This document shows positions 51,419 through 60,919 of a stretch of 64,000 bases of DNA, in pieces. Under the pieces are notes generated by a model. The model ran no database searches and had not been told where the DNA came from. It was given only the letters and a program-made list of their open reading frames with translations. Within the stretch, counting starts at the first letter, position 1. Each line of letters begins with the position of its first letter. The position numbers were made by a program, and so were the translations under genes. The stretch is from NCBI GenBank assembly GCA_023957155.1, contig JAMLHK010000008.1:180188-244187 (forward strand). The letters are read 5' to 3'. Origin of the DNA: Chitinophagaceae bacterium (GTDB lineage: Bacteria; Bacteroidota; Bacteroidia; Chitinophagales; Chitinophagaceae).

Positions 51419-54400
51419 AAAAATTCTGGAGTGATATTGTATATAACAATGGTTATCTGCTTATTGGGGCGGCATGGCTGTTTACCATCTCTTTTATATT
51501 CAGCAATTACTGGTCGTATACGGCTTCGCCGGGAGGTATAACCAAGTCCCTGGAGAAATATATCTGGCGTAATGAACAAAATTTTGACCTGCTTTTAAGA
51601 GATACCGTACGCTTAGGAAAAATTATCAATAAAAAAGAAAGCGAAGCAGACGTTCAGCAAATTACCCGGCAGGATTTTAAGATATTTCTATATGAAGAGG
51701 CCGCTACGGGGGAGTATGATCTCTTGTTCTGGAATACACAATTGGTTTTACCCGGGCAGGAGATGCTTCAAAAAGAGCAGTCCAAATATATTGCCTCCCT
51801 TTCTAACGGGCAGTATGAAGTAATACGGAAAAAAATCAGCTACCAGGGAAAATCTATCATTGCCTTATACCTTTTACCGGTACGCCGGCAATATGTACTG
51901 GAGAGTGAATATCTTAAGAATGGCTTTGTCAATCACCCGAATATAGAGGAAGATTATGCGCTTGTTTTTACGCCTACCAGCTACCCGGTAAAGAGTGTAA
52001 GTGGTACTGTTTTATTTTATCTTCAGCCCAAATCTGTTGTGGTACATCACACAAACGACTGGGTGACGGTGACGCTGCGTATACTGGGAACCTTGCTTAC
52101 CCTGTTCTTTTTCCATAATGTGGCTTTATCGCTTTCAAAGAAGAGAGGAGCAGCTGCCGGTGTATCATTTATGGTAATACTGCTGATCGGCTTGCGCACG
52201 TTAAGTTATTTTTTTCCCATACCGGCTAACTTCCGCCAGTTTGAATTGTTTGATCCGGTAATTTACGGCTCCAGTATAATATCCAGGTCGTTGGGTGATC
52301 TGCTGATTAACAGTATCCTTTTTTTCTGGCTGGTATTATTTGCCCGGATCCAGTTTTCGAAACAACGCATTCATTTCCGCATTCAAAGTATAATATGGCG
52401 CCGGGTGATCATAATTGCACTGGCGGCGGTGATGGTGGTGATGACGTTAATAAGTGGTCATGTTATACGCAGCCTGGTAGCCGATTCCCAGATCTCTTTT
52501 GATGTGACTAATTTTTTCAGCCTTACCCTGTACAGCGTATTTGGCTTTATTGTGCTATGTTGTATTTCCCTGGGCTACTTTATTTTTTCGCAATCTGTTT
52601 TAAAGGTAGCCAATGTATTGAAACGTAATACACAATACAGCTTTATCATTGCTATTGCCGTTATCGGGTTGCTGGGACTGAGTGTCAGGATAAACAGCCA
52701 GGATGTGGTTTTTGAACTATGTGTTCTTATCTGGCTGGTCTTTTTTGTGTACCTGATGGGCAGGGTAGACCTGGGTATAAAAAGACATAATTTCCTGGTG
52801 GCCAATGCACTTTTCTGGTTATTGATTTTTTCATCGTCAATTGCCGCTATTATTATTTTTCAAAACCGTACTAAGGAGCTGGAGTTAAGAAAGCGAACAG
52901 CCGAAAAATTAGTCATGCAGGCTGATCCTTCCAGCGAACGGCTCTTAAATATAGCCATACAAAGCTTCAGCAATAATTTCTTTCTCAGTAATCTGTGGAG
53001 GTTACATGATCCGGTACAGAGCATCCTGTTTAAAGACAGCCTGATCAATGCCAACTTTACGCCCTATCTTAATAAGTATGATACCGAGCTTTTCTTTTAT
53101 GATGCGCAGGAGCGGCCGATTCCGGGTGGAGAACGGCTGACTTATGATGAATTAAATACTATTTATTCCGTACAGGGTAAAAACACTAAAATTCCCGGGT
53201 TACGCTATTACGAAACAGCATTTGATAAGTTCAGCTATATTTATCTGAAAGAAATCAGGGACAGTGCTGATGATATCCGGTCTTACTTTTTTATGCTGGC
53301 TAATCCCAAGCGTTACCGGAGTGAGGCCTTATATCCCGAACTATTCAGGCAGGCAGAAGACTATTCATTCGAATATGCGCCGGATTATGCTTATGCCATT
53401 TACGATAAAGGCGTGTTACAGTCCTATGTTAATGATTATAGTTTTCCTTCGGGGTTAACCGAAGATGATTTACCGAAGGAGGAGTTCTTTGAAAAGCTGA
53501 CTAACGGGTATAGCGAACTGTGGTATAAGTCGGGTAATAAAGTGATTATCATAACACGAAGAAGCAGCTTTATTATGGAAGCCATTACGCTCTTTGCGTA
53601 TTTGTTTTGTTCTTTTTTGCTGCTGGTATCGCTGTTTCAACTGGCAAGTATTAATATCCAGTCTGGGTTCAGGTGGCGCGTTCTGCGTGAGATTACCGGG
53701 TTTAATATCCGGTCGCAGATTTATGGCACTGTAATCTTTGTGAGCGTGTTTTCTTTTATTGTAGTCGGCGCTGCCACTATTTTATTTTTTACGGCCTCCT
53801 ATAATAAAAATAACCGGGATAAACTAAGCCGCTCCATACAGGATATATCGCTGGCTTTAAAAAATAAAGTGATTGACCACCGGCTCACGTATAATGATAA
53901 TGCCAGGCTGTTATACGATTCTGCCGGCACTTCCCTGCAGCAACAAATCACCGATTTGGCCCAGCTGCATAACGTGGATGTTAACCTGTATAACTCTGAC
54001 GGCTCCCTCCAGATATCGTCCCAGCCTTTTGTATACAATAAAGGTGTGCTAAGCCGTATCATGGATCCTCTGGCATATTATAACCTTAACCGGAAAAAGA
54101 AAATACAGTATGTGCAGGACGAGCAATACGGCAGAATGGCTTATCTCAGCATATATGTACCCGTAATCGGTGAGAATCGTAAAGCGGTCGGCTATCTTAA
54201 TATTCCTTTTTTTAATTCTCAAAACAGGCTGAAGAGGGAGATATCGAGCTTCCTGGTAACCATTATCAATCTTAATGCCTTTATCTTTTTGCTGTCGGGG
54301 GTTATAGCCTTATTCCTTACCAACAGGATAACCGCTTCTTTTACGCTTATCAGCGCCATGATGAAGGACGTGAACCTCGGCAGGCATAATGCGGAAATTG

Positions 54401-55182
54401 TGTGGAAGAAGAAAGATGAAATTGGCGGATTAGTGAAAGAGTACAACAAGATGGTTCAAAAGCTGGAGGAGAGCGCTTCGGCACTGGCAAAAACGGAGCG
54501 GGAGGGCGCATGGAGGGAAATGGCAAGGCAGGTTGCCCACGAGATTAAGAACCCGCTTACACCAATGAAGTTAAGTATACAATATTTGCAGAAAGCTATT
54601 GATAATAACGCACCTAATGTAAAAGAGCTTTCTTCTAATGTGGCTCAAACTCTTGTGGAGCAAATAGATCATTTGTCAAGGATCGCTTCCGAATTTTCCC
54701 AGTTTGCCAATATTGGTAATGCTAAAAACGAAGTATTCGACCTGAACAGGCTTTTAAATTCTTTGGTAAGTCTGCATGATGTTCAGGATAATGTAACCAT
54801 TCGCTGGATGCCCTGTACTGATGTGGTATTTATTAATGCGGATAAAACACAGATCAACCGGCTGTTCACTAATCTCCTTCAGAATGCCATAGAAGCTGTT
54901 CCTGAAGGTAAGCACGGCGCGGTTACCATTAATGAGGAAAGAAATCCCGACAGGGTAAAAATCAGTATAAGCGATAATGGCCCGGGTATCTCACCAAGCA
55001 TGCTGCCGAATATTTTTACGCCTAATTTTACTACAAAGACTTCGGGAACGGGCCTGGGACTGGCTATTTGTAAAGGTATCGTAGAGCAGTCGCACGGAAA
55101 TATATGGTTTGATACAGAAGAAGGAAAAGGAACTACCTTTTATGTGGAATTGCCGGTTTACAGAGATGGAATGGTGTTTTGA
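51415..55182 (+). CDS. NtrY-like multi-pass sensor histidine kinase
   Basis: 1255-aa membrane sensor. After an N-terminal helix (about residues 13-32) comes a periplasmic part, then a block of about eight helices (residues ~218-490), a second large extracytoplasmic part, helices near 725 and 775, another sensor loop, and a helix at about 960 that leads into a HAMP linker (ITASFTLISAMMKDVNLGRH). The H-box VAHEIKNPLTPMKLS has the phosphorylated histidine near residue 1042 and is of NtrY type. The ATPase ends with NIFTPNFTTKTSGTGLGLAI. The TTG start (MKKFWSDIV) overlaps the mazG stop. No response regulator is adjacent. The ligand is unknown. Confidence 0.9.
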   Translation: MKKFWSDIVYNNGYLLIGAAWLFTISFIFSNYWSYTASPGGITKSLEKYIWRNEQNFDLLLRDTVRLGKIINKKESEADVQQITRQDFKIFLYEEAATGEYDLLFWNTQLVLPGQEMLQKEQSKYIASLSNGQYEVIRKKISYQGKSIIALYLLPVRRQYVLESEYLKNGFVNHPNIEEDYALVFTPTSYPVKSVSGTVLFYLQPKSVVVHHTNDWVTVTLRILGTLLTLFFFHNVALSLSKKRGAAAGVSFMVILLIGLRTLSYFFPIPANFRQFELFDPVIYGSSIISRSLGDLLINSILFFWLVLFARIQFSKQRIHFRIQSIIWRRVIIIALAAVMVVMTLISGHVIRSLVADSQISFDVTNFFSLTLYSVFGFIVLCCISLGYFIFSQSVLKVANVLKRNTQYSFIIAIAVIGLLGLSVRINSQDVVFELCVLIWLVFFVYLMGRVDLGIKRHNFLVANALFWLLIFSSSIAAIIIFQNRTKELELRKRTAEKLVMQADPSSERLLNIAIQSFSNNFFLSNLWRLHDPVQSILFKDSLINANFTPYLNKYDTELFFYDAQERPIPGGERLTYDELNTIYSVQGKNTKIPGLRYYETAFDKFSYIYLKEIRDSADDIRSYFFMLANPKRYRSEALYPELFRQAEDYSFEYAPDYAYAIYDKGVLQSYVNDYSFPSGLTEDDLPKEEFFEKLTNGYSELWYKSGNKVIIITRRSSFIMEAITLFAYLFCSFLLLVSLFQLASINIQSGFRWRVLREITGFNIRSQIYGTVIFVSVFSFIVVGAATILFFTASYNKNNRDKLSRSIQDISLALKNKVIDHRLTYNDNARLLYDSAGTSLQQQITDLAQLHNVDVNLYNSDGSLQISSQPFVYNKGVLSRIMDPLAYYNLNRKKKIQYVQDEQYGRMAYLSIYVPVIGENRKAVGYLNIPFFNSQNRLKREISSFLVTIINLNAFIFLLSGVIALFLTNRITASFTLISAMMKDVNLGRHNAEIVWKKKDEIGGLVKEYNKMVQKLEESASALAKTEREGAWREMARQVAHEIKNPLTPMKLSIQYLQKAIDNNAPNVKELSSNVAQTLVEQIDHLSRIASEFSQFANIGNAKNEVFDLNRLLNSLVSLHDVQDNVTIRWMPCTDVVFINADKTQINRLFTNLLQNAIEAVPEGKHGAVTINEERNPDRVKISISDNGPGISPSMLPNIFTPNFTTKTSGTGLGLAICKGIVEQSHGNIWFDTEEGKGTTFYVELPVYRDGMVF

Positions 55183-55231
55183 GGGGGACAGGTTCCAGGT
55201 TGCACGGTACAGGTTGCAAGGTGCAGGGGAG

Positions 55232-55272
55232 GGGGCATATATCATATCCCCTTTTTCTCTTTTCTTTTTTGT
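55232..55272 (+). terminator. Terminator behind the histidine kinase gene
   Basis: GGGG-C-ATAT (55232-55240) pairs with ATATCCCC (55244-55251) with one bulge, followed by TTTTTCTCTTTTCTTTTTT. It overlaps the last codons of the convergent PolX-like gene. Upstream at 55187-55228 is a low-complexity tract of CAGGTTGCA words. Confidence 0.65.
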
Positions 55273-56921
55273 AAGAAAGCTTCAAATTCCCGGAGGCTGT
55301 AGCTGCTCAGGTTATTTTGCTTTGTCATTCCTGCCTTTTGAGCAGTGAGCACACCATAGCGGATATCATCATAGCCATCAATATGATGTGCATCAGGGTC
55401 TATAGAGATCAGTACGCCTTTTTCTATCGCATAATCAATCCAGCGCCAGTCTATATCTAAGCGTTGCGGATGGGCATTTAATTCAATCACTACATCATGC
55501 GCTGCACAGGCGTCAATGACGGCTTTATGGTCTACCGGGTATCCCTCCCGGATCAGCAGTAATCTGCCGGTCATGTGCCCCAGTATAGTAGTATAAGGAT
55601 TTTGAATAGCTGTTAATAAACGCATCATGGCCTTATCCTGCGCCATTTTGAGATTAGAGTGAACCGATGCGATTACCAGGTCAAACCCGGCTAATATCTC
55701 GTTGTTATAATCCAGGTTGCCGTCATTCAGGATATCTGCTTCAATGCTCTTAAATATTTTAAAAGGATGCAATTGCTTATTCAGCGCATCAATGTACCGG
55801 TGCTGTTCCGTGATCCGGTCTTCCTTTAAGCCGTTGGCATAAAAAGCCGATTTACTATGATCACTGATCACTAAGTATTCAAATCCTTTGTCGATAGCCG
55901 CCTTTGCCATTTCTTCTATGGTTTGTCTTCCATCGCTCCAGTTACTATGGCTGTGAATAATGGCTTTGATATCTTCCGGTTGAATAAGCGATAAAGGGGA
56001 ATTGTTTGTATAGGTATCAATTATCGTTTCCTTTTCCCGGAGGCAGGGAGGTATAAAAGGAACTTCTGCTGATTTAAAAACCAGGTCTTCCCGGCTAAAC
56101 ACCCCCGAAGAAGGAAATCTTGTATTCCATGCTTTCAGAAAATCAGCGGAACAACGGGTTTGGAACAAAAGGCTTCCGAAATTTTCCTCACGGGCAATAT
56201 GAAAAGTGAGATAGAGATTATCTGCGGCTTTAAAGCGGATACTCGTTTCGTTTTTCTCCGTAGTTGCAAACCGGTTTGCCGAAAAGAATTGTTCCAGCCG
56301 GTTAATATCGGCTGTGCTTACCCATTCCAGTTGATCAATAGTTTCCAGTTGTCTTGCAAAAGCGCCGGCAGGTTCAAATTGATCATCAGGAAAATGTGCC
56401 CGGAGTTGTTGCAGCATCTGTTGGGCGTAAGGTTCGATCCCGGCATATAAGTAGCTTCCCTTGCTGCGGAGATAAAATTCAATATTCGCCTTTACGTTTT
56501 GTTGCGTCTTTTCTCCGAATCCTTTATAAAGTAACAGCCTGTTTTCATTGCAGGCATATAATAATTCACCGATCGTTTCCAGTCCCATTTCCTTCCATAT
56601 CACGGCTATCTTTTTGGGACCGAGTCCTTTTATTCCCAGCATCTCCAAAATTCCCGGTGGTGTTTTTTGCAGGTATTCTTCCAGGATGTTGAGTTGTCTG
56701 CTTTGCCTGATCTCCAGTATCTTTTTGCCGATAGCATTGCCGATCCCTTTTATTTCCGCTATTTTTTCATCGGGTAATGAAGCTAAAGCTACGGGCAGCC
56801 GTTCAATGGTGTAGGCTGCTACCGCATAGGATTTTGCTTTAAAACTATTTTCACCGTGAATTTCCAGGAGTTTGGAAAGCAGGGAAAAAGCATCTGCTAT
56901 CTGCAAATTATCCATGTCCAT
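55242..56921 (-). CDS. PolX-like protein: decayed polymerase domain with intact PHP phosphoesterase
   Basis: 559-aa protein aligned with bacterial DNA polymerase/3'-5' exonuclease PolX. The N-terminal 8-kDa domain and helix-hairpin-helix motifs are normal (IKGIGNAIGKKILEI, LGIKGLGPKKIAVIWK, YKGFGEKTQQNVK). The polymerase palm is not: where PolX has a GSxRR and DxD set, this protein reads AGAFARQLETIDQLEWVSTA, with no matching acidic pair. The C-terminal PHP domain (about 330-545) keeps the metal ligands: IHSHSNWSDGRQ, VISDHSKSAF, SIEADIL, IASVHSN, GHMTGR, LNAHPQRLDI and SIDPDAHH. It is therefore probably a nuclease or phosphoesterase in DNA repair. Confidence 0.88.
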   Translation of the reverse strand: MDMDNLQIADAFSLLSKLLEIHGENSFKAKSYAVAAYTIERLPVALASLPDEKIAEIKGIGNAIGKKILEIRQSRQLNILEEYLQKTPPGILEMLGIKGLGPKKIAVIWKEMGLETIGELLYACNENRLLLYKGFGEKTQQNVKANIEFYLRSKGSYLYAGIEPYAQQMLQQLRAHFPDDQFEPAGAFARQLETIDQLEWVSTADINRLEQFFSANRFATTEKNETSIRFKAADNLYLTFHIAREENFGSLLFQTRCSADFLKAWNTRFPSSGVFSREDLVFKSAEVPFIPPCLREKETIIDTYTNNSPLSLIQPEDIKAIIHSHSNWSDGRQTIEEMAKAAIDKGFEYLVISDHSKSAFYANGLKEDRITEQHRYIDALNKQLHPFKIFKSIEADILNDGNLDYNNEILAGFDLVIASVHSNLKMAQDKAMMRLLTAIQNPYTTILGHMTGRLLLIREGYPVDHKAVIDACAAHDVVIELNAHPQRLDIDWRWIDYAIEKGVLISIDPDAHHIDGYDDIRYGVLTAQKAGMTKQNNLSSYSLREFEAFLQKRKEKKGI

Positions 56922-56987
56922 ATCGTTGAAATCTTAAAACGGGATGATCATATCCGGCGCAATGAGCCGTATTGTTTAAAGGGTAAC

Positions 56988-57018
56988 AATAAAAAAAGTC
57001 CCGTTTAAGGGACTTGTA
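56988..57018 (-). terminator. Terminator of the H1-like / L27-L21 unit
   Basis: AAGTCCC (56996-57002) and GGGACTT (57009-57015) form a perfect 7-bp stem with loop GTTTAA. Read on the minus strand, the stem is followed by a T-run (complement of 56988-56995). Confidence 0.8.
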
Positions 57019-57046
57019 TTTTTCAAACTCTTTAGAAAAATAAAGA

Positions 57047-57220
57047 TTATTTTTTCTTAGGAGCGGCTTTCTTTGCAGCTTTTTTAGGAGCAGCTTTCTT
57101 AGCAGCCTTTTTAGGAGCAGCCTTTTTAGCAGCTTTCTTAGGAGCGGCTTTCTTTGCAGCTTTTTTAGGAGCAGCTTTTTTGGCGGCTTTTTTAGGAGCG
57201 GCTTTTTTAGCAGTTGCCAT
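57047..57220 (-). CDS. Histone H1-like alanine/lysine/proline-rich protein
   Basis: 57-aa protein starting MATAKKAAPKKAAKK and built from six tandem copies of AAPKKAAKK, ending in three lysines. It is the lysine-rich C-terminal type of the bacterial H1-like proteins (Hc1/HU-tail type) found in Bacteroidota, expected to bind DNA by charge with little fixed structure. It lies 82 bases downstream of rpmA and ends at a terminator, so it may be read from the L21-L27 promoter. The short length and repetitive sequence explain why gene finders may miss it, but the start, stop and surroundings are clean. Confidence 0.82.
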   Translation of the reverse strand: MATAKKAAPKKAAKKAAPKKAAKKAAPKKAAKKAAPKKAAKKAAPKKAAKKAAPKKK

Positions 57221-57302
57221 GTTTTTTAGAATTTAATGGTTAGTTAATAATGGATTAACGTCATAAAAGTAAAAACATTTTTCCAACTGCAAAATTTTTT
57301 TT

Positions 57303-57569
57303 TTAATCTGTCGCTTCACTGGCGGCTACCGAAACAAAGGTTTTGTTGTTTTTTCCCTTTTTAAATTCTACCATACCATCGCTCAATGCAAACAAAGTGA
57401 AGTCTCTTCCCACACCTACGTTTTTACCGGGATGGTAAGATGTGCCGCGTTGACGAACGAGGATGTTCCCTGCTAAAGCCGGTTGTCCGCCGTATATTTT
57501 TACACCCAAACGTTTACTTTGCGAGTCGCGGCCGTTTTTTACACTACCTTCTCCTTTTTTATGTGCCAT
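57303..57569 (-). CDS. rpmA: 50S ribosomal protein L27
   Basis: 88-aa protein of the large ribosomal subunit that reaches the peptidyl-transferase centre. It begins [20 protein letters not shown] and has the family core [20 protein letters not shown] with [16 protein letters not shown]. The length is normal. The motif after MAHKK reads GEGSVKN rather than the common GxGSSRN. There is no cleavable N-terminal extension. It follows rplU by 60 bases in the conserved L21-L27 operon. Confidence 0.98.
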   Translation of the reverse strand: MAHKKGEGSVKNGRDSQSKRLGVKIYGGQPALAGNILVRQRGTSYHPGKNVGVGRDFTLFALSDGMVEFKKGKNNKTFVSVAASEATD

Positions 57570-57629
57570 GATCTTTTAAATTTTAACGTGTTCAAACCCG
57601 AAGTCCGGGTTTGTAAATTCAGGTTCTGA

Positions 57630-57932
57630 TTATGCGATATCCGTTACTTTGATTTGTGTGAATACGGTACGGTGTCCGTGCTTTTTACGAAAGCCTTTCC
57701 TTCTTTTCATTTTAAAAGCAATAACCTTATCACCCTTTACTTCACCAACAATTTCGGCTTTTACTTTTATTTTTACATCAGATCCGGTCGTTAAAGCATC
57801 TCCGTTATCTGCGAGCAACACCTCGGAAAACTCAACGGTATCACCTGCTTTTCCTTCTATATGAGGAACATACAAATTCTGCCCCTGCTGAACTTTAAAC
57901 TGCTGACCGGCTATTTTTACTATTGCAAACAT
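57630..57932 (-). CDS. rplU: 50S ribosomal protein L21
   Basis: 100-aa protein that binds 23S rRNA in the large subunit. The start MFAIVKIAGQQFKVQQGQNL and the C-terminal KMKRRKGFRKKHGHRTVFTQ are typical of L21. It is the first gene of the rplU-rpmA unit and has a very good promoter at 57953-57983, about 20 bases upstream of the ATG, giving a short leader without room for the L21 leader RNA known from Firmicutes. Confidence 0.98.
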   Translation of the reverse strand: MFAIVKIAGQQFKVQQGQNLYVPHIEGKAGDTVEFSEVLLADNGDALTTGSDVKIKVKAEIVGEVKGDKVIAFKMKRRKGFRKKHGHRTVFTQIKVTDIA

Positions 57933-57952
57933 TGGGTAAATTTTAAGGAGTG

Positions 57953-57983
57953 CAAAGGTAATACTATTTTACTTCCCGGCAAA
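57953..57983 (-). promoter_or_regulatory. Promoter of rplU-rpmA
   Basis: On the minus strand TTTG (57980-57983), 19 bases, then TACCTTTG (57953-57960): an essentially perfect -33/-7 pair. The -7 element ends 20 bases from the rplU ATG. Confidence 0.75.
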
Positions 57984-58037
57984 TAATTGAAAGAAAAAAT
58001 CTTTCCTGCTTAAAGTGCTGCTTTGCAGGCGTAAGGC

Positions 58038-58045
58038 TATCTTTG
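58038..58045 (+). promoter_or_regulatory. -7 promoter element of the GH3-family gene
   Basis: TATCTTTG fits TAnnTTTG and ends 28 bases before ATG 58074. No clear -33 element is seen. Confidence 0.45.
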
Positions 58046-58073
58046 CGGTCTCAACTATTCTTGCTGAAAGTAT

Positions 58074-59582
58074 ATGAAGATTAAATCCTTTTTGGCAAAG
58101 CCATTTGCCGGATATATCCATAAACAGGTAAAAAAAAGCATGGGTACAGCCCTGGCGGATCAGGAGCAGATATTGAAAGACCTGTTGAAGACCGGCAGGG
58201 GAACGGAATTTGGAAAAGAGCACGCTTTTGATAAGGTTGCCGCCTACAACGAGTTTAAGCAGGCGGTTCCTATCCGCGACTATGAAGCCTTTAAGCCCTA
58301 TATCGAACGGATCAAAGAGGGTAAGCATAACATACTGTGGAAGGGGTTACCTATTTATTTTGCCAAAACCAGCGGTACCACCAGCGGCGTGAAGTATATC
58401 CCGATAACGAAGGAATCGGTAGATAATCATTTTGATACTGCCCGTAACGCTTTTTTTTGTTATATGTCAGAAACAGGTAATTTTTCTTCCGCCGATGGTA
58501 AAATGATCTTCCTGAGCGGGAGTCCTGCGCTGGAACGGGTTGGAGGGATACCCACCGGCCGGCTGAGCGGAATTTCCAATCATCTTATACCCCGTTACCT
58601 GCGAACGAACCAGCTGCCCAGCTATGAAACGAATTGTATTGAAGACTGGGAAACAAAACTGGAAAAGATAGTGGATGAAACCATAGACCAGGATATGACC
58701 ATGATCAGTGGTATTCCGCCCTGGGTGCAGATGTATTTTGACCGGTTAATAGCCCGAAGCGGCAAAAAGATAAAAGACCTGTTCCCGAATTTCAATGTGA
58801 TGGTTCAGGGAGGTGTTAACTTTGAGCCGTATAAAGTCAGGCTGTTTGAAAGCATCGGCAGAAAAATTGATACGATAGAAACATACCCTGCCTCAGAAGG
58901 ATTTTTTGCTTTCCAGGATTCGCAGGAGCAGGAAGGGCTTTTACTGAATACCAATTTTGGGATATTTTTTGAATTTGTACCCGCACAGGAGATATTTTCT
59001 GCTAATCCCACGCGTCTGAGCCTCAAAGACGTTAAAGTAGGCGAAAATTACGCGCTTATTATAAACAGCAATGCCGGGCTATGGGGATATAACCTGGGTG
59101 ATACCGTAAGGTTTGTATCCGTAAACCCGTACCGTATTGTGGTTACCGGCCGGATCAAGCATTTCATTTCTGCTTTTGGGGAACATGTAATTGGGGAAGA
59201 GGTAGAGTACAGCCTGATGAAAGCAGCAGAAAAGGAAGGACTGCAGATCACTGAATTTACCGTGGCCCCGGTAATAGAACAGGATAAGGGCAAAAGTTAT
59301 CATGAGTGGTTTGTTGAATTTGAGCATACGCCGCAGAATATTGCCGATTTTTCAATGGCGGTAGACCGGAATTTGAGGGAGAAGAATATTTATTATGATG
59401 ACCTGATCAGCGGCAATATTTTACAAACGCTTAAAATACGGCCGGTAAGAAAAAATGGTTTTATAGATTATATGAAAAGCGTAGGTAAGCTCGGCGGACA
59501 AAATAAAGTACCGCGGTTAAGTAATGACAGGAAAATTGCGGATGAGTTAAAATACTACCTGCAGGAAACGGAGTCGGTGTAA
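58074..59582 (+). CDS. GH3-family acyl-acid-amido synthetase-like protein
   Basis: 502-aa protein of the GH3 (auxin-responsive promoter) family, which belongs to the firefly-luciferase adenylating superfamily. The ATP-binding signature is IYFAKTSGTTSGVKYIPIT (about residues 95-115); later blocks are TYPASEGFFAFQD and NLGDTVRFVS with the conserved aspartate, then ITEFTVAPVIE. Plant GH3 enzymes join amino acids to hormones; bacterial ones have no assigned substrate. The length is normal for Bacteroidota members. It is monocistronic, with a TATCTTTG element upstream and dxr 89 bases downstream. Confidence 0.9.
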   Translation: MKIKSFLAKPFAGYIHKQVKKSMGTALADQEQILKDLLKTGRGTEFGKEHAFDKVAAYNEFKQAVPIRDYEAFKPYIERIKEGKHNILWKGLPIYFAKTSGTTSGVKYIPITKESVDNHFDTARNAFFCYMSETGNFSSADGKMIFLSGSPALERVGGIPTGRLSGISNHLIPRYLRTNQLPSYETNCIEDWETKLEKIVDETIDQDMTMISGIPPWVQMYFDRLIARSGKKIKDLFPNFNVMVQGGVNFEPYKVRLFESIGRKIDTIETYPASEGFFAFQDSQEQEGLLLNTNFGIFFEFVPAQEIFSANPTRLSLKDVKVGENYALIINSNAGLWGYNLGDTVRFVSVNPYRIVVTGRIKHFISAFGEHVIGEEVEYSLMKAAEKEGLQITEFTVAPVIEQDKGKSYHEWFVEFEHTPQNIADFSMAVDRNLREKNIYYDDLISGNILQTLKIRPVRKNGFIDYMKSVGKLGGQNKVPRLSNDRKIADELKYYLQETESV

Positions 59583-59671
59583 GAAGGAATGATCCGGGTG
59601 AGTGATTTTCCATGTTGTTTTATTTAACCTATCTTGAACAACAGAACTGCAACAGGCAGTAATAAAATGAA

Positions 59672-60826
59672 ATGAAAAAAAGAATAGCCATATTTGGGTC
59701 TACAGGTTCCATTGGAACGCAGGCCCTGAAAGTGATTGCTTCTAACCCGGATAAATTTGAGGTGGAAATTTTAACCGCCCATTCTAACGACAGGCTGCTG
59801 ATACAACAGGCAAAAGCGTTTAACCCTAATGCAGTGGTGATTGTTAATGAAGGTAAGTATGCAACGGTAAGAGATGAACTCGCCTCCACAGACGTTAAGG
59901 TATTTGCCGGGGAAAAAGCATTGGAAGAAGTGGCGGCTTTTGATTCTTATGATATGATGCTGGCAGCCATTGTTGGCTTTGCCGGGTTAAAATCCACTTT
60001 AGCCGCTATTGAATGTGGTAAGTCAATAGCATTGGCCAATAAGGAAACGCTCGTAGTGGCAGGAGATATTGTAATGCAAAAAGCGGTAGAGAAGAGAGTG
60101 CCGGTTATTCCTGTTGATTCCGAACATTCGGCCATCTTTCAATGTTTGATCGGGGAAACCAGAAATAAGATCGAGAAAGTAGTGCTAACGGCTTCCGGAG
60201 GTCCTTTTCTCGGTAAGAAGCCTAACTTTCTGGTAAACGTAAAGAAGGAACATGCGTTGCAGCATCCCAACTGGAATATGGGGGCTAAGATATCCGTTGA
60301 TTCAGCTACTTTAATGAATAAGGGGCTGGAGATGATTGAGGCGCGCTGGCTGTTTAACCTCGAGCCGGATCAGATACAGGTTATTGTACATCCCGAAAGC
60401 ATCATACATTCTATGGTGCAGTTTGAAGACGGCAGTATTAAAGCGCAGATGGGGTTGCCTGATATGAAGCTTCCCATACAGTATGCCCTGGCCTTTCCGC
60501 AGCGCATACCCAATAGTTTCCCGCGTTATGATTTTACCCGCTCAGACGGACTGCATTTTGAGCAGCCCGATATCAAAACTTTTCGTAACCTCGCGCTCGC
60601 TATGCGGGCATTGGAGAAAGGGGGGAATACGCCCTGCATACTTAATGCGGCGAATGAAATTGCGGTTTATGGTTTTTTACACAACCGGATAGGATTTTTA
60701 GATATGATGGAAATGGTAGAAAGAGCCATAGATAAGATCCCTTATATAGAAAAGCCTTCTTTGGAAGAATATTTTGAGAGCGATGCCGAGGCGCGTAATT
60801 TTGCCGCTTCTTTAATTCACATATAA
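59672..60826 (+). CDS. dxr: 1-deoxy-D-xylulose 5-phosphate reductoisomerase
   Basis: 384-aa cytoplasmic enzyme of the MEP isoprenoid pathway that converts deoxyxylulose phosphate to methylerythritol 4-phosphate with NADPH. The cofactor motif is GSTGSIGTQAL at residues 7-17. The metal and substrate region has PVDSEHSAIFQCL, TASGGPF, and HPNWNMGAKISVDSATLMNK; the C-terminal helical domain is complete. It is followed after 93 bases by rseP on the same strand, a common gene order in Bacteroidota. Confidence 0.97.
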   Translation: MKKRIAIFGSTGSIGTQALKVIASNPDKFEVEILTAHSNDRLLIQQAKAFNPNAVVIVNEGKYATVRDELASTDVKVFAGEKALEEVAAFDSYDMMLAAIVGFAGLKSTLAAIECGKSIALANKETLVVAGDIVMQKAVEKRVPVIPVDSEHSAIFQCLIGETRNKIEKVVLTASGGPFLGKKPNFLVNVKKEHALQHPNWNMGAKISVDSATLMNKGLEMIEARWLFNLEPDQIQVIVHPESIIHSMVQFEDGSIKAQMGLPDMKLPIQYALAFPQRIPNSFPRYDFTRSDGLHFEQPDIKTFRNLALAMRALEKGGNTPCILNAANEIAVYGFLHNRIGFLDMMEMVERAIDKIPYIEKPSLEEYFESDAEARNFAASLIHI

Positions 60827-60919
60827 CACATATATAACAGAAAGAAAACCGGAAGTAAAAAAGAAAGTTTCAATATTGCCGTTTCTACTTTTGGTACTAA
60901 AAAAAGTCAATACATTTAA

